Assembly: GCF_014650055.1 (NCBI RefSeq)
Contig: NZ_BMUF01000014.1
Coordinates: 157,101-221,100, forward strand
Source of the DNA: Streptomyces malachitofuscus
GTDB lineage: Bacteria > Actinomycetota > Actinomycetes > Streptomycetales > Streptomycetaceae
Reading direction: 5' to 3'
DNA length: 64,000 nt
Shown here: piece after piece, positions 14,489-22,719 of the stretch
Numbering within the stretch: the stretch's first letter is position 1
Layout: the number at the start of each line of letters is the position of its first letter
Made by a program: the position numbers and the translations under genes
The notes under the pieces: model-generated
What the model was told of the DNA's origin: nothing
The model's input: the letters and a program-made list of their open reading frames with translations, nothing else
Database searches by the model: none

Positions 14489-16635
14489 GTGGAACCCAAC
14501 GCGGACTCGCCGGAAGAGGTCGGGCCGTCGGCGTCCGCGTCCTCGACGACGACGGTCACGGGCAGCGCCTGCACCAGCCGGCCCGACGCGTACACCGCGA
14601 CCCGGATGTCGTACGTTCCCGGTTCCTGTGCCGTCAGCGCCGACGTGTGCCGGCACCGGGTGCCTCCCGGGGCTCCGTCCGTGCCCTGCCGCAGGCGCAC
14701 GGTGTGCCGGCCCGGCGTCACCGCGAGGAACGGCGCGTCCAGCACGACGTCCAGTTCCACGAGTCCCGTGGACCGTCCCGCGACCACCAGCATCTCGTCC
14801 GCGATGCCCGGGGCGTCGTCCAGCAGTGATTGCGGTGCGCTCTGCTCCACGGCACCCAGTCCGAGGAGGACGACGAGCGACGCCGGCCGCCCCGGCCGCA
14901 GCCGCCACTCCGGCTCGCCGTCGACGACCTCGGCCCCGACCGCGTCCTCCACGGTGACCGCGACGGCGCCACGGAACGCCACGGGCGCCGGCGGGTCCAG
15001 CGCCTTGCGCAGGCTGGAGTCCTCGATCCGCAGCGACGGGCCGGGCTCGCGGTGCTCGTACCCGAGGGCGGGCAGGGGGGTCTCGTCCGTGTCGGGGACC
15101 GGTGGGGCGTTCTTCGACTTCTGCAGGCTCAGCCAGGTCGCGACCGCGGAGAGGATGACTCCGCCCGCCACGGTTCCCAGTCCTCCGGTCGCCACCACAC
15201 CGCTCGTCACTCCGGCCGCGATCGTCCCGCCCGCGGCCAGGGTCGCCCCGACACGGGCGGCGGAGGCGAGATTCTGGATGTCCTCCTCCGTCTTCTGCGC
15301 GGCCTGCTCCGCCTCGGTGGTGCTCTGCCGCGCCTCGGCCCCGTCCGGTCCGGTCTCCCCCTCCGCCGGTGATCCGGGCACCGTCTGCGCCGCCCCGTGC
15401 TCCTCCTGCGACGGGGGCTGCGTCCAGACCGGCCCCTGTGCCCCGGGAACGGGCGGGGGGTCCGGCATCCCGACGGGCAACGCGGACGACGCCTCGTCGT
15501 CCGCCTCCGTCACCCACCACGCGTCGTCCGCGTCGTCCGACGCCGTGGCGCGGCCCGGCGCCGCGGTACCCCGTCCCACGGTCACGTCGCCGTCCGGGAG
15601 ATGCCACCACGCCTCGTCCGGGCCGGCCGACGACGGCACGCGCGGCACGCCCCCGGTCCGGGCCGGGTGCCGCACCCGGGCCGCTCCGTACGGGTGCCAC
15701 TGCCGGGACAGGGCCCGGTTGGTCTCCTGCTCCTCGCCCAGATCGGCCGGAGCGCGCAGGTGAAGGGCCTCGTACAGGTCGAACCGGTGCAGGTCGAAGG
15801 CCACCCGCACGGTGGTCGCGTACCGCACCGCCGCCCGTACCGCCGCCATACGGGCCGCGATCACCACCGCGGCCGGAGCCGCCCAGGCGTGCACGTCGTA
15901 CTTGTCCCACAGCAGGTTCGCCGGCAGGACCGCGCACAGCACCAGCAGGGCGAGCGCCCACGCCGCCACCGACGCGTCCAGAGCGGCGCGCTGCATGGCG
16001 GCCGCCCAGCGCATCCGCCGGCTCAGCACCGGGTACAGGCGCGGCCAGCTGAGCAGGACGTCCAGCGCGTAGACATCCTCGATCCGCTGGCGCGCGGCGG
16101 CGAGCACATTGCCCACCACGGTCGCCTGGACCAGGGCGTCGTCCGTCGGGTAGCGGACGGCGAGCGTCTCGGCCATCCGGTCCACCCGGATCGTGCGCTC
16201 CGCCTGGTCGTTGGGGGTGCCGGACCACCACACGGGACCGCGTAACGCGATGTCGGCCTCGACCCGTCGTCGCTGCCGTGACCACTGCAGACGCAACTGG
16301 TCCCGCCGCCGGCGGTGCCACGTCCGCAGCAGTCGCGTGACACGCCAGTACGACCTGCTGTCCTGGACGCCCTGGGGAACGGCGGCCAGGACGGCGGGCA
16401 GTACCAGTGCGGTGGCGATCACACCGGCCACCAGTCCGCCGAGCTGATAGGACGACAGCCGGTCGATCCGCCCCTCGGCGATCTCCGCGGACAGCAGCGC
16501 CCCGTCCGCCGAGCTGAGGTAAAAGCCCGTCACATACACGGCCGCCAGTAACGAGCAACCGAACATCGCCAGGCGTGACCAGGCCGTCCTTGGTGGAAGC
16601 ACCGTGCCATCTTGCCCGCCGGACGGCGCGGCCAC
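14485..16635 (-). CDS. Polytopic membrane protein with Gly-rich hydrophobic segment, partner of CHAT protease
   Basis: A 716-residue protein. Hydrophobic segments lie at about 23-40, 65-87, 222-241 and 248-270, with a soluble arginine-rich loop between the pairs that contains NVLAAARQRIEDVYAL and LSWPRLYPVL. A charged, Pro-rich linker follows with two repeated tryptophan motifs (DEAWWHLPD near 340, DDAWWVTEADD near 370). A Glu/Gln helix precedes a Gly/Ala-rich hydrophobic stretch (460-502, glycine-zipper-like), and a beta-rich Ig-like C-terminus ends the protein (TPGRHTVRLRQG; GTYDIRVAVYASGR). GTG 16635 was chosen for its upstream GGGGCGAAG. It begins 37 bp after the fadB2 stop, so the two may be co-transcribed. 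Confidence 0.78.
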   Translation of the reverse strand: MAAPSGGQDGTVLPPRTAWSRLAMFGCSLLAAVYVTGFYLSSADGALLSAEIAEGRIDRLSSYQLGGLVAGVIATALVLPAVLAAVPQGVQDSRSYWRVTRLLRTWHRRRRDQLRLQWSRQRRRVEADIALRGPVWWSGTPNDQAERTIRVDRMAETLAVRYPTDDALVQATVVGNVLAAARQRIEDVYALDVLLSWPRLYPVLSRRMRWAAAMQRAALDASVAAWALALLVLCAVLPANLLWDKYDVHAWAAPAAVVIAARMAAVRAAVRYATTVRVAFDLHRFDLYEALHLRAPADLGEEQETNRALSRQWHPYGAARVRHPARTGGVPRVPSSAGPDEAWWHLPDGDVTVGRGTAAPGRATASDDADDAWWVTEADDEASSALPVGMPDPPPVPGAQGPVWTQPPSQEEHGAAQTVPGSPAEGETGPDGAEARQSTTEAEQAAQKTEEDIQNLASAARVGATLAAGGTIAAGVTSGVVATGGLGTVAGGVILSAVATWLSLQKSKNAPPVPDTDETPLPALGYEHREPGPSLRIEDSSLRKALDPPAPVAFRGAVAVTVEDAVGAEVVDGEPEWRLRPGRPASLVVLLGLGAVEQSAPQSLLDDAPGIADEMLVVAGRSTGLVELDVVLDAPFLAVTPGRHTVRLRQGTDGAPGGTRCRHTSALTAQEPGTYDIRVAVYASGRLVQALPVTVVVEDADADGPTSSGESALGST

Positions 16636-16672
16636 ATGGGCTTCGCCCCAATTGACTCCCGGCCGTGGGATT

Positions 16673-17533
16673 TCAGCCGTATGTGTAGAACCCGGAGCCG
16701 CTCTTGCGGCCCAGCCGGCCCGCGTCGACCATCCGCTGGAGCAGCGGGGGAGCGGCGTACAGCGGCTCCTTGTACTCCTCGTACATCGAGTACGCGACCG
16801 AGGCCACCGTGTCCAGACCGATCAGGTCGGACAGCTTCAGCGGGCCCATCGGGTGGGCACAGCCCATCTCCATGCCGTTGTCGATGTCCTCGCGGCTGGC
16901 GATGCCCGACTCGAACATCCGGATCGCGGAGAGCAGATACGGGATCAGCAGGGCGTTCACCACGAAGCCGGAGCGGTCCTGGGCGCGGATCGCGTGCTTG
17001 CCCAGCACCTTCTCGGTGAAGACCTGGGCCCGGCTCAGCGTGCCCTCGGACGTGGTGAGCGCCGGGATCAGCTCGACGAGCTTCTGCACCGGGGCCGGGT
17101 TGAAGAAGTGGATGCCGATGACGTGGTCGGGCCGCGAGGTGGCGACCGCCAGCTTCACCAGCGGGATGGAGGAGGTGTTGGAGGCCAGGATCGCGTCCGG
17201 CCGGGTCACCACCTGGTCGAGGACCTGGAAGATCTCGGTCTTGACCTGCTCGTTCTCGACCACGGCCTCGATCACCAGGTCACGGTCGGCGAACTCGCCG
17301 AGGTCCGTGGTGAAGCTCAGCCGGGCCTGCGTGGCCGCCAGCTCGTCCTCGGTGATCTTGCCGCGCTCGGCCGCCTTCGACAGGGAGTTGAACAGCCGGG
17401 TACGGCCGATCTCGAGGGCTTCGCCGGTGGTTTCGGCGACCATGACGTCCAGTCCGGCCCGGGCGCACACCTCGGCGATTCCCGCGCCCATCTGACCGCA
17501 GCCCACCACTCCGACGCGTTCGATGTCGGTCAC
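16673..17533 (-). CDS. fadB2: 3-hydroxybutyryl-CoA dehydrogenase
   Basis: A 286-residue cytoplasmic enzyme that oxidises or reduces 3-hydroxyacyl-CoA with NAD(P) in butyrate, polyketide-precursor and fatty-acid metabolism. The N-terminal Rossmann motif is VGVVGCGQMGAGIAEVCARAG. The catalytic region includes IGIHFFNPAPVQKLVELI with the conserved His, and the C-terminal dimerisation domain ends KSGSGFYTYG. The length is typical. GTG 17533 is preceded by AAAGGGA on its own strand and starts the family homology within three residues. Its stop is 37 bp from the CHAT cassette. Confidence 0.92.
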   Translation of the reverse strand: MTDIERVGVVGCGQMGAGIAEVCARAGLDVMVAETTGEALEIGRTRLFNSLSKAAERGKITEDELAATQARLSFTTDLGEFADRDLVIEAVVENEQVKTEIFQVLDQVVTRPDAILASNTSSIPLVKLAVATSRPDHVIGIHFFNPAPVQKLVELIPALTTSEGTLSRAQVFTEKVLGKHAIRAQDRSGFVVNALLIPYLLSAIRMFESGIASREDIDNGMEMGCAHPMGPLKLSDLIGLDTVASVAYSMYEEYKEPLYAAPPLLQRMVDAGRLGRKSGSGFYTYG

Positions 17534-17700
17534 ATCGTCCCTTTCGCTACTGCTTACGGCTGTGGCAGGGTGCCGGGTCCCGGCGCCTGCTCCGTTCGTG
17601 CACGTTACTCCGAAGTATCGATGATCGATCGCGGGGGTGGGGCATCCTGGCCGGGAGACAGTAGCCGACCAGCTGTTTCGAGGGGTGCGAGGGGGGCGTG

Positions 17701-18957
17701 ATGAGGCCGGTCTCACGCAGGGGCTTCACGGCGATGGCGCTGGCCGCGCTGGCGACGGTGCCCCGGGCCTCCACCCCTCCCCGGCCGGGGCCCGGAGCCT
17801 CGGGGGCCCCGGGGCGGGGCGCCGGTGCGACCGGTGAGATGCGGGGCGTGTGGGTGGCCTCGGTGACCAACCGGGACTGGCCCTCCCGGCCGGGCCTCAG
17901 CGCCGCCCGGCAGCGTGCGGAGCTGACCGCCCTCCTCGACACCGCCGTCCGCACCCGGCTCAACACGGTGGTCCTCCAGGTGCGGCCCACCGCCGACGCG
18001 CTGTGGCCCTCGCCGCACGAGCCGTGGTCGCAGTACCTCACCGGCACCCAGGGCGCCGATCCCGGCTGGGACCCGCTGGGCACCGCCGTCGAGGAGGCCC
18101 ACGCCCGCGGTCTGGAACTGCACGCCTGGTTCAATCCGTACCGCGTGGCCATGCACGCCGACCCCGCCCGGCTCGCCCCCTCGCACCCGGCCCGCCGCAA
18201 CCCGGACTGGGTCGTCCGGTACGGCGGCAAGCTCTACTACAACCCGGGACTGCCGCAGGTCCGCGCCTTCGTGCGGGAGGCGATGCTGGACGCGGTGCGC
18301 CGGTATCCGGTCGACGCGGTCCACTTCGACGACTACTTCTATCCGTACCCGGTGGCCGGCCAGACCTTCGACGACGACCTGGCCTACGACACCCACGGCG
18401 GAGCCTTCCCGGACCGCGCGGCCTGGCGGCGGGACAACGTCGACCGGCTGGTGCGCGACATGGCCGCCGGGATCAGGGCGATCCGGCCCGGCACGCGTTT
18501 CGGCATCAGCCCCTTCGGAGTGTGGCGCAACGCCGAGACCGACGAGCGGGGCTCCGCCACCCGCGCGGGCGTGCAGACGTACGACGACCTGCACGCCGAC
18601 ACCCGCAGATGGGCCAGGGAGAACTGGATCGACTACATCTGCCCGCAGCTGTACTGGCACATCGGCTTCGCCCCCGCCGACTACGCCGAGCTCGTCCGCT
18701 GGTGGGCCGACGTCGTCCGGGACTCCGGGACGCGCCTCTACGCCGGTGAGGCGCTGTACAAGGCGGGCGACCCCGCGCAGCCCGCGGCCTGGCAGGACCC
18801 GGCCGAGCTGTCGCGCCACCTCACGCTGGCCGGGACGTACCCGCAGGTGCGCGGGCACGTCTTCTTCGCCGCCCGTGAGGTGGCGGCCGACCCGATCGGG
18901 GCGATGGCACGGGTGGTCGCGGACCACTACGGCCGGTCCGCGGAACCTCCGCGCTGA
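17701..18957 (+). CDS. Secreted GHL10/DUF187 glycoside-hydrolase-like protein
   Basis: A 418-residue protein with a Tat-type N-terminus (SRRGFTAMALAALA) and a Pro/Gly linker. The following barrel domain of the GHL10 (DUF187) family starts GEMRGVWVASVTNRDWPS. Typical motifs are NTVVLQVRPTADALWPS, AWFNPYRVA, VDAVHFDDYFYPY (acidic pair in the active-site cleft), FGISPFGVWRN and WIDYICPQLYWHIGF. Members act on bacterial cell-wall or exopolysaccharide glycans; the substrate is not determined. The ATG at 17701 follows GAGGGGGGC; a GTG three bases upstream is an alternative. Divergent from fadB2. Confidence 0.88.
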   Translation: MRPVSRRGFTAMALAALATVPRASTPPRPGPGASGAPGRGAGATGEMRGVWVASVTNRDWPSRPGLSAARQRAELTALLDTAVRTRLNTVVLQVRPTADALWPSPHEPWSQYLTGTQGADPGWDPLGTAVEEAHARGLELHAWFNPYRVAMHADPARLAPSHPARRNPDWVVRYGGKLYYNPGLPQVRAFVREAMLDAVRRYPVDAVHFDDYFYPYPVAGQTFDDDLAYDTHGGAFPDRAAWRRDNVDRLVRDMAAGIRAIRPGTRFGISPFGVWRNAETDERGSATRAGVQTYDDLHADTRRWARENWIDYICPQLYWHIGFAPADYAELVRWWADVVRDSGTRLYAGEALYKAGDPAQPAAWQDPAELSRHLTLAGTYPQVRGHVFFAAREVAADPIGAMARVVADHYGRSAEPPR

Positions 18958-18958
18958 C

Positions 18959-19153
18959 TCAGTGCTGCGGGGTCCTGTGCCGGATCTCCGTGTCCGGGCC
19001 GGGTGAGCACACGCCCTCGTGGCCGTCCTCGAAGCGGACGCGGAAGGGCGGGTTCCCCTCCTCGCCCATCACTTCGACGATCTCTCCGACCTTGTCGTGC
19101 TGGCCGACCACCCTGCCGTGCTGGACAAGCTGGTCACCCACGGTTGCGCGCAT
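18959..19153 (-). CDS. DUF1918 small protein
   Basis: A 64-residue soluble protein almost entirely made of one DUF1918 domain (MRATVGDQLVQHGRVVGQHD; RVRFEDGHEGVCSPGPDTEI). The family folds as a small SH3-like barrel and has no known function. It lies tail to tail with the GHL10 gene (1 bp apart) and just downstream of the transporter gene on the same strand, so it may share its transcript. Confidence 0.88.
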   Translation of the reverse strand: MRATVGDQLVQHGRVVGQHDKVGEIVEVMGEEGNPPFRVRFEDGHEGVCSPGPDTEIRHRTPQH

Positions 19154-19165
19154 CGGGGCCTCCTC

Positions 19166-20083
19166 TCAACCGCGTGCCCGCTGCGTCACGGCGATGCACA
19201 CGAGCACCGCCGCGGCCGTCAGCGGGGCGGCCACCGTCAGGTGCTCGTTCAGCAACAGCACCGACCACACCAGTGTGAGCAGCGGCTGGGCGAGCTGCAA
19301 CTGGCTCGCCTTGGGAATGCCGATGGATGCCATGCCCCGGTACCAGACGATCAGCCCCAGGAACTGGGAGCCCGCCGCCACCCACAGCAGGCCGGTCACG
19401 CTGTGGGCGGTCAGCCGTACGGGTTCGAGGGCCAGGGCGGCCGCGGCGGCGGGGAGGGTGAGCGGCAGGCAGAGGACCAGCGCCCAGCCGATCACCTGCC
19501 AGCCCGGCATCACCCGGGCCAGCCGGCCGCCCTCCGTGTAGCCGGCCGCGCAGACCAGCAGGGCCGCGAAGAGATACAGGTCGGCCGTGGTCAGGGCGCC
19601 GCCGCTCTGCTGCACGGTGAACGCCGCCACCGCGGCGGCTCCGGCGAGGGCCGCCACCCAGAACGTGCGCGAGGGCCGGGAGCCGACGCGCAGGGCGGAC
19701 AGCAGCGCCGTGGTCAGCGGGAGCAGACCCACCACGACGGCGGCGTGCGCGGTGGTCGAGGTCTGCAACGCCAGGGTGGTCAGCATCGGGAAGCCGAGCA
19801 CCACTCCCGCGCCCACCACCGCGAGCCCCGGCCAGTGCCTGCGGTCCGGCGGAGGTATGCGCAGCGCCAGCAGACAGCCGCCCGCGATGAGCGCCGCGAG
19901 CACACTGCGCACGGCCACCAGCGACCAGGGGCCGAAGCCTTCGAGGCCCCAGGCGGTGGCCGGGAAGGTGAGGGAGAAGGCGATGACGCCCAGGGCGGCC
20001 TGGAGGGTGCCGAAGCCGCCGTGGTCCCGGGGAGCGGTGACTGCTATCGAAGGGGCGGTAGTAGCGCTACTCTGTGCTCTCAT
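19166..20083 (-). CDS. EamA-family (DMT) transporter
   Basis: A 305-residue integral membrane protein with about ten hydrophobic helices arranged as two EamA repeats (ALGVIAFSLTFPATAWGLEG opens the first; LVCAAGYTEGGRLAR marks the middle; LIVWYRGMASIG the second). Drug/metabolite transporters of this type export amino acids, nucleosides or vitamins. The divergent MocR regulator suggests the substrate relates to pyridoxal phosphate or amino acids, which is inference. Its ATG overlaps the start codon of the divergent regulator. No Shine-Dalgarno is visible, so it may be leaderless. Confidence 0.87.
   Translation of the reverse strand: MRAQSSATTAPSIAVTAPRDHGGFGTLQAALGVIAFSLTFPATAWGLEGFGPWSLVAVRSVLAALIAGGCLLALRIPPPDRRHWPGLAVVGAGVVLGFPMLTTLALQTSTTAHAAVVVGLLPLTTALLSALRVGSRPSRTFWVAALAGAAAVAAFTVQQSGGALTTADLYLFAALLVCAAGYTEGGRLARVMPGWQVIGWALVLCLPLTLPAAAAALALEPVRLTAHSVTGLLWVAAGSQFLGLIVWYRGMASIGIPKASQLQLAQPLLTLVWSVLLLNEHLTVAAPLTAAAVLVCIAVTQRARG
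20060..20071. promoter_or_regulatory. Palindrome between divergent transporter and MocR genes
   Basis: AGTAGCGCTACT is a perfect 12-bp palindrome just inside the start of the transporter gene. A related half site, GCGTAGCAG, occurs at 20090-20098 on the regulator side. This could be the operator through which the MocR protein controls both genes. Confidence 0.45.
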
Positions 20084-21518
20084 GCATGAGCGTAGCAGTG
20101 TCGGTGACCTGACGGAGCAGCTACGACGGGAGCTGGACCGCTACTCTCCCGGTGGAAAGCTCCCGTCCAGCCGTGCCCTGGTGGAGCGGTTCCGGGTGAG
20201 TCCCGTGACCGTCTCCCGGGCCCTGGCGATGCTCGCCGCCGAAGGGCTCGTGGTCACCCGGCCCGGCGCCGGAGCCTTCCGCGCCCGGCCCCGCGCCTCG
20301 GCCGCTCCCGCCGGCGACACCTCCTGGCAGGAGGTCGCCCTCAGCGCCGACGGCGCCGGCGACCTCGTACCGCGCTCGGTGGACGCCTCCGGCGTGCTCG
20401 TCTCGCTGGCCGCGCCGCCGCCGGGCGTGATCGAGTTCAACGGCGGCTATCTGCATCCCTCCCTGCAGCCCGAGCGGGCGATGGCGGCGGCCCTGTCCCG
20501 GGCCGGGCGCCGGCCGGGCGCCTGGGGCCGGCCGCCCATGGAAGGGCTGCCGGAGCTGCGCGAGTGGTTCGCCCGGAGCGTCGGCGGCCCGGTCACGGCG
20601 GCCGGGGTGCTCGTCACGTCGGGCGGACAGTCCGCGCTGACCACCGCCCTGCGCGCCCTCGCGCCGCCGGGCGCGCCCGTCCTCGTCGAGTCGCCCACCT
20701 ATCCGGGCATGCTGGCCATCGCCCGCGCGGCCGGACTGCGCCCGGTGCCCGTCCCGGTGGACGCGGACGGCGTACGGCCCGCGCTGCTCGCGGACGCGTT
20801 CCGCGCGACCGGCGCCCGGGTGTTCGTCTGCCAGCCGCTGTTCCAGAACCCCACCGGCGCCGTGCTCGCCCCGGACCGGCGTGGCGAGGTGCTGCGCATC
20901 GCCCGCGAGGCCGGCGCGTTCGTCGTCGAGGACGACTTCGTACGGCGTCTGGTGCACGAGGACGCGGGCCCGCTGCCGCGCCCACTCGCCGCCGACGACC
21001 CGGACGGAGTGGTGGTGCACGTCTGCTCGCTCACCAAGGCGACGTCGCCGAGCTTCCGGGTCAGTGCCCTGGCCGCGCACGGTCCGGTGCTGGAGCGGCT
21101 GCGGGCCATCCAGGTCGTGGACACCTTCTTCGTGCCCCGCCCCCTGCAGGAGGCCACGCTGGAACTCGTCGGCTCGGCCGCCTGGCCACGCCATCTGCGC
21201 ACGATCTCCGCCGAGCTGCGGGCCCGCCGGGACGCCATGACGGCCGCCCTCCGCCTGCGGCTGCCCGAACTCGCCCTGCCGCACATCCCGTCCGGCGGCT
21301 ACCACCTGTGGCTGCGGCTGCCGGAAGGCGCGGCGGAGCCCGCCCTGACCGCCGCCGCCCTGCGCGCGGGCGTCGCCGTCACCCCCGGCCGCCCCTACTT
21401 CAGCGCCGAACCCCCCGGCGGGCACCTCCGCCTGAGCTTCGCCGCGGTGGCCGGCGCCGGGGAGATCGCCGAGGGCGTACGGCGTCTGCGCACCGCCTGC
21501 GACGAGGTGCTGGGATAA
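20082..21518 (+). CDS. MocR-family transcriptional regulator (GntR HTH + aminotransferase-like domain)
   Basis: A 478-residue fusion. Residues 1-75 are a GntR winged helix (LTEQLRRELDRYSPGGKLPSSRALVERF; VSPVTVSRALAMLAAEGLV). The rest is a class I aminotransferase-like domain that normally binds pyridoxal phosphate (VTSGGQSALTTALRALAPPG; SPTYPGMLAIARAAGL; QPLFQNPTGAVLAPDRR; CSLTKATSPSFRVSAL with the Schiff-base Lys). MocR proteins use PLP or an amino-acid adduct as signal. ATG 20082 overlaps the start codon of the divergent transporter gene, its probable target. No ribosome-binding site is visible upstream, consistent with a leaderless message. Confidence 0.9.
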   Translation: MHERSSVGDLTEQLRRELDRYSPGGKLPSSRALVERFRVSPVTVSRALAMLAAEGLVVTRPGAGAFRARPRASAAPAGDTSWQEVALSADGAGDLVPRSVDASGVLVSLAAPPPGVIEFNGGYLHPSLQPERAMAAALSRAGRRPGAWGRPPMEGLPELREWFARSVGGPVTAAGVLVTSGGQSALTTALRALAPPGAPVLVESPTYPGMLAIARAAGLRPVPVPVDADGVRPALLADAFRATGARVFVCQPLFQNPTGAVLAPDRRGEVLRIAREAGAFVVEDDFVRRLVHEDAGPLPRPLAADDPDGVVVHVCSLTKATSPSFRVSALAAHGPVLERLRAIQVVDTFFVPRPLQEATLELVGSAAWPRHLRTISAELRARRDAMTAALRLRLPELALPHIPSGGYHLWLRLPEGAAEPALTAAALRAGVAVTPGRPYFSAEPPGGHLRLSFAAVAGAGEIAEGVRRLRTACDEVLG

Positions 21519-21558
21519 GGGTTCGACGCCGGCCCGCCCGGCCTGCGAGCATCCCGCC

Positions 21559-21996
21559 ATGACCGACTCCCCGCGCCTGCCCGAGGGCTACGAGATCTCC
21601 ACCGACCCCGCCAGGATCGACGCCGCCCGGGTGCACCGGTGGCTGTCCACCGACGCGTACTGGGCGCTGGGCCGGTCCCGGGACAAGCAGGACCGGGCGA
21701 TCGGGGGCTCGCTCAACTTCGGCGTCTACGAGACGGTCCCGGGGGACCAGGTGGCCTACGCCAGAGTCGTCACCGACCGGGCGACGTTCGCCTGGCTGTG
21801 CGATGTGTACGTCGACCCCTCGGCGCGGGGCAAGGGGATCGGTACCGCGCTGGTCGCGGCCGTACGGGAGGAGCTGCGGGCCCACGGGCCGAAGCGCGTC
21901 ATGCTGGCCACGCACGACGCGCACGCCGTCTACGAGAAGCTGGGGTTCCGCCCGCTGGACCGGCCCGACCACTACCTCGCGCTCACCTTCGAGTGA
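21559..21996 (+). CDS. GNAT-family N-acetyltransferase
   Basis: A 145-residue protein of the GNAT fold. The acetyl-CoA pyrophosphate-binding motif A is CDVYVDPSARGKGIGTALVAAV, with the R/Q-x-x-G-x-G/A element as RGKGIG. It is followed by YEKLGFRPLDRPDHYLAL, typical of the C-terminal strand. The acceptor substrate is unknown. It lies 40 bp after the MocR gene on the same strand and might be read from the same transcript. Confidence 0.88.
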   Translation: MTDSPRLPEGYEISTDPARIDAARVHRWLSTDAYWALGRSRDKQDRAIGGSLNFGVYETVPGDQVAYARVVTDRATFAWLCDVYVDPSARGKGIGTALVAAVREELRAHGPKRVMLATHDAHAVYEKLGFRPLDRPDHYLALTFE

Positions 21997-22036
21997 GACC
22001 GGCGGGGCGGCGTTTCGGGCGACTTGTCCGGCGCGT

Positions 22037-22054
22037 CCTTACCAGCCGGTAAGG
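22037..22054. terminator. Short hairpin after the GNAT gene
   Basis: CCTTACC (22037-22043) and GGTAAGG (22048-22054) form a 7-bp stem with a 4-nt loop. No T-run follows. It could terminate the GNAT transcript or be an operator for the next gene. Confidence 0.3.
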
Positions 22055-22125
22055 CGGGGGCCACCTGGAGTGACGGCGGGACGGCACCCCTTGACCTGTC
22101 GACTCCGGCGGCTGACGATCGCGGC

Positions 22126-22719
22126 ATGGCACTTCGGGTCACGTTCGTCGCCGCCGCGGGGAGCTCCTCGGTGCTCGCCGAGCGTTTCGAGGACCTCCGG
22201 CCGCTGGACCAGGCCGGATGGAACGAGGTGCAACGGGCCGCGCCCGAGCTGCTGCCGCTCGCGGCGGCCGATCTGCGCTACTGCTCCCCGGCCCCGCGCA
22301 GCCGCGCCACCGGAGAGGGGCTGGGCTACGCGCCGCTGGTGCAGCTGGCCCTGCGCGACTGCGACATGGGCCGGTGGCGGGGGCTGACCCTGGGCGAGGC
22401 GATGGCCCGTGAGCCGGAGTCCGTGGACGCCTGGCTCGCCGACCCGCGTGCCACGCCGTACGGCGGGGAGTCGCTGATGGACTTCATCGGCCGCGTCGGC
22501 GGCTGGCTCGACACCCGGCCGGTCGAGGACGGCTGCCGGGTCGTCGCCGTGGCCGAGCCCTCGGTGATCCGCGCGGCCCTGGTGTACGTGCTCAAGGCGC
22601 CGCCCGCCACGTACTGGAGCATCGACGTCCGCTCGCTGTCGACGATCAGCGTCGCCGGCCGGGCGGGCCGCTGGAGCCTGCGTCTGGACGGGGTCTCCGC
22701 TCAGCCGACGCGCGCGTAG
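22126..22719 (+). CDS. Histidine-phosphatase-superfamily protein, RHG motif missing
   Basis: A 197-residue protein with the fold layout of phosphoglycerate-mutase-like phosphatases: a first strand RVTFVAAAG, then APRSRATGEGLG, CDMGRWRGLTLGE, PYGGESLMDFIGRVGGWLD and VAVAEPSVIRAALV. The catalytic RHG that should follow the first strand is replaced by AAAGSS, and the second His (before PSVIR) is Glu. It is therefore probably catalytically inactive or has a different function. Similar degenerate members occur in actinobacteria. ATG 22126 fits the family start. Its end overlaps the convergent DUF6314 gene by 19 bp. Confidence 0.75.
   Translation: MALRVTFVAAAGSSSVLAERFEDLRPLDQAGWNEVQRAAPELLPLAAADLRYCSPAPRSRATGEGLGYAPLVQLALRDCDMGRWRGLTLGEAMAREPESVDAWLADPRATPYGGESLMDFIGRVGGWLDTRPVEDGCRVVAVAEPSVIRAALVYVLKAPPATYWSIDVRSLSTISVAGRAGRWSLRLDGVSAQPTRA

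Noticed and set aside
13226..16651. Single 1141-residue minus-strand frame covering the CHAT gene and beyond
   Set aside because: Only its last 420 codons are coding. The upstream part is an alternative frame of the membrane-protein gene with Arg/Gly-rich nonsense composition, and the CHAT ATG overlaps that gene's stop by 4 bp.
12369..17533. Recent horizontally acquired island (phage or ICE)
   Set aside because: GC content and codon use look the same as in neighbours, and there is no integrase, tRNA or attachment repeat at the edges.
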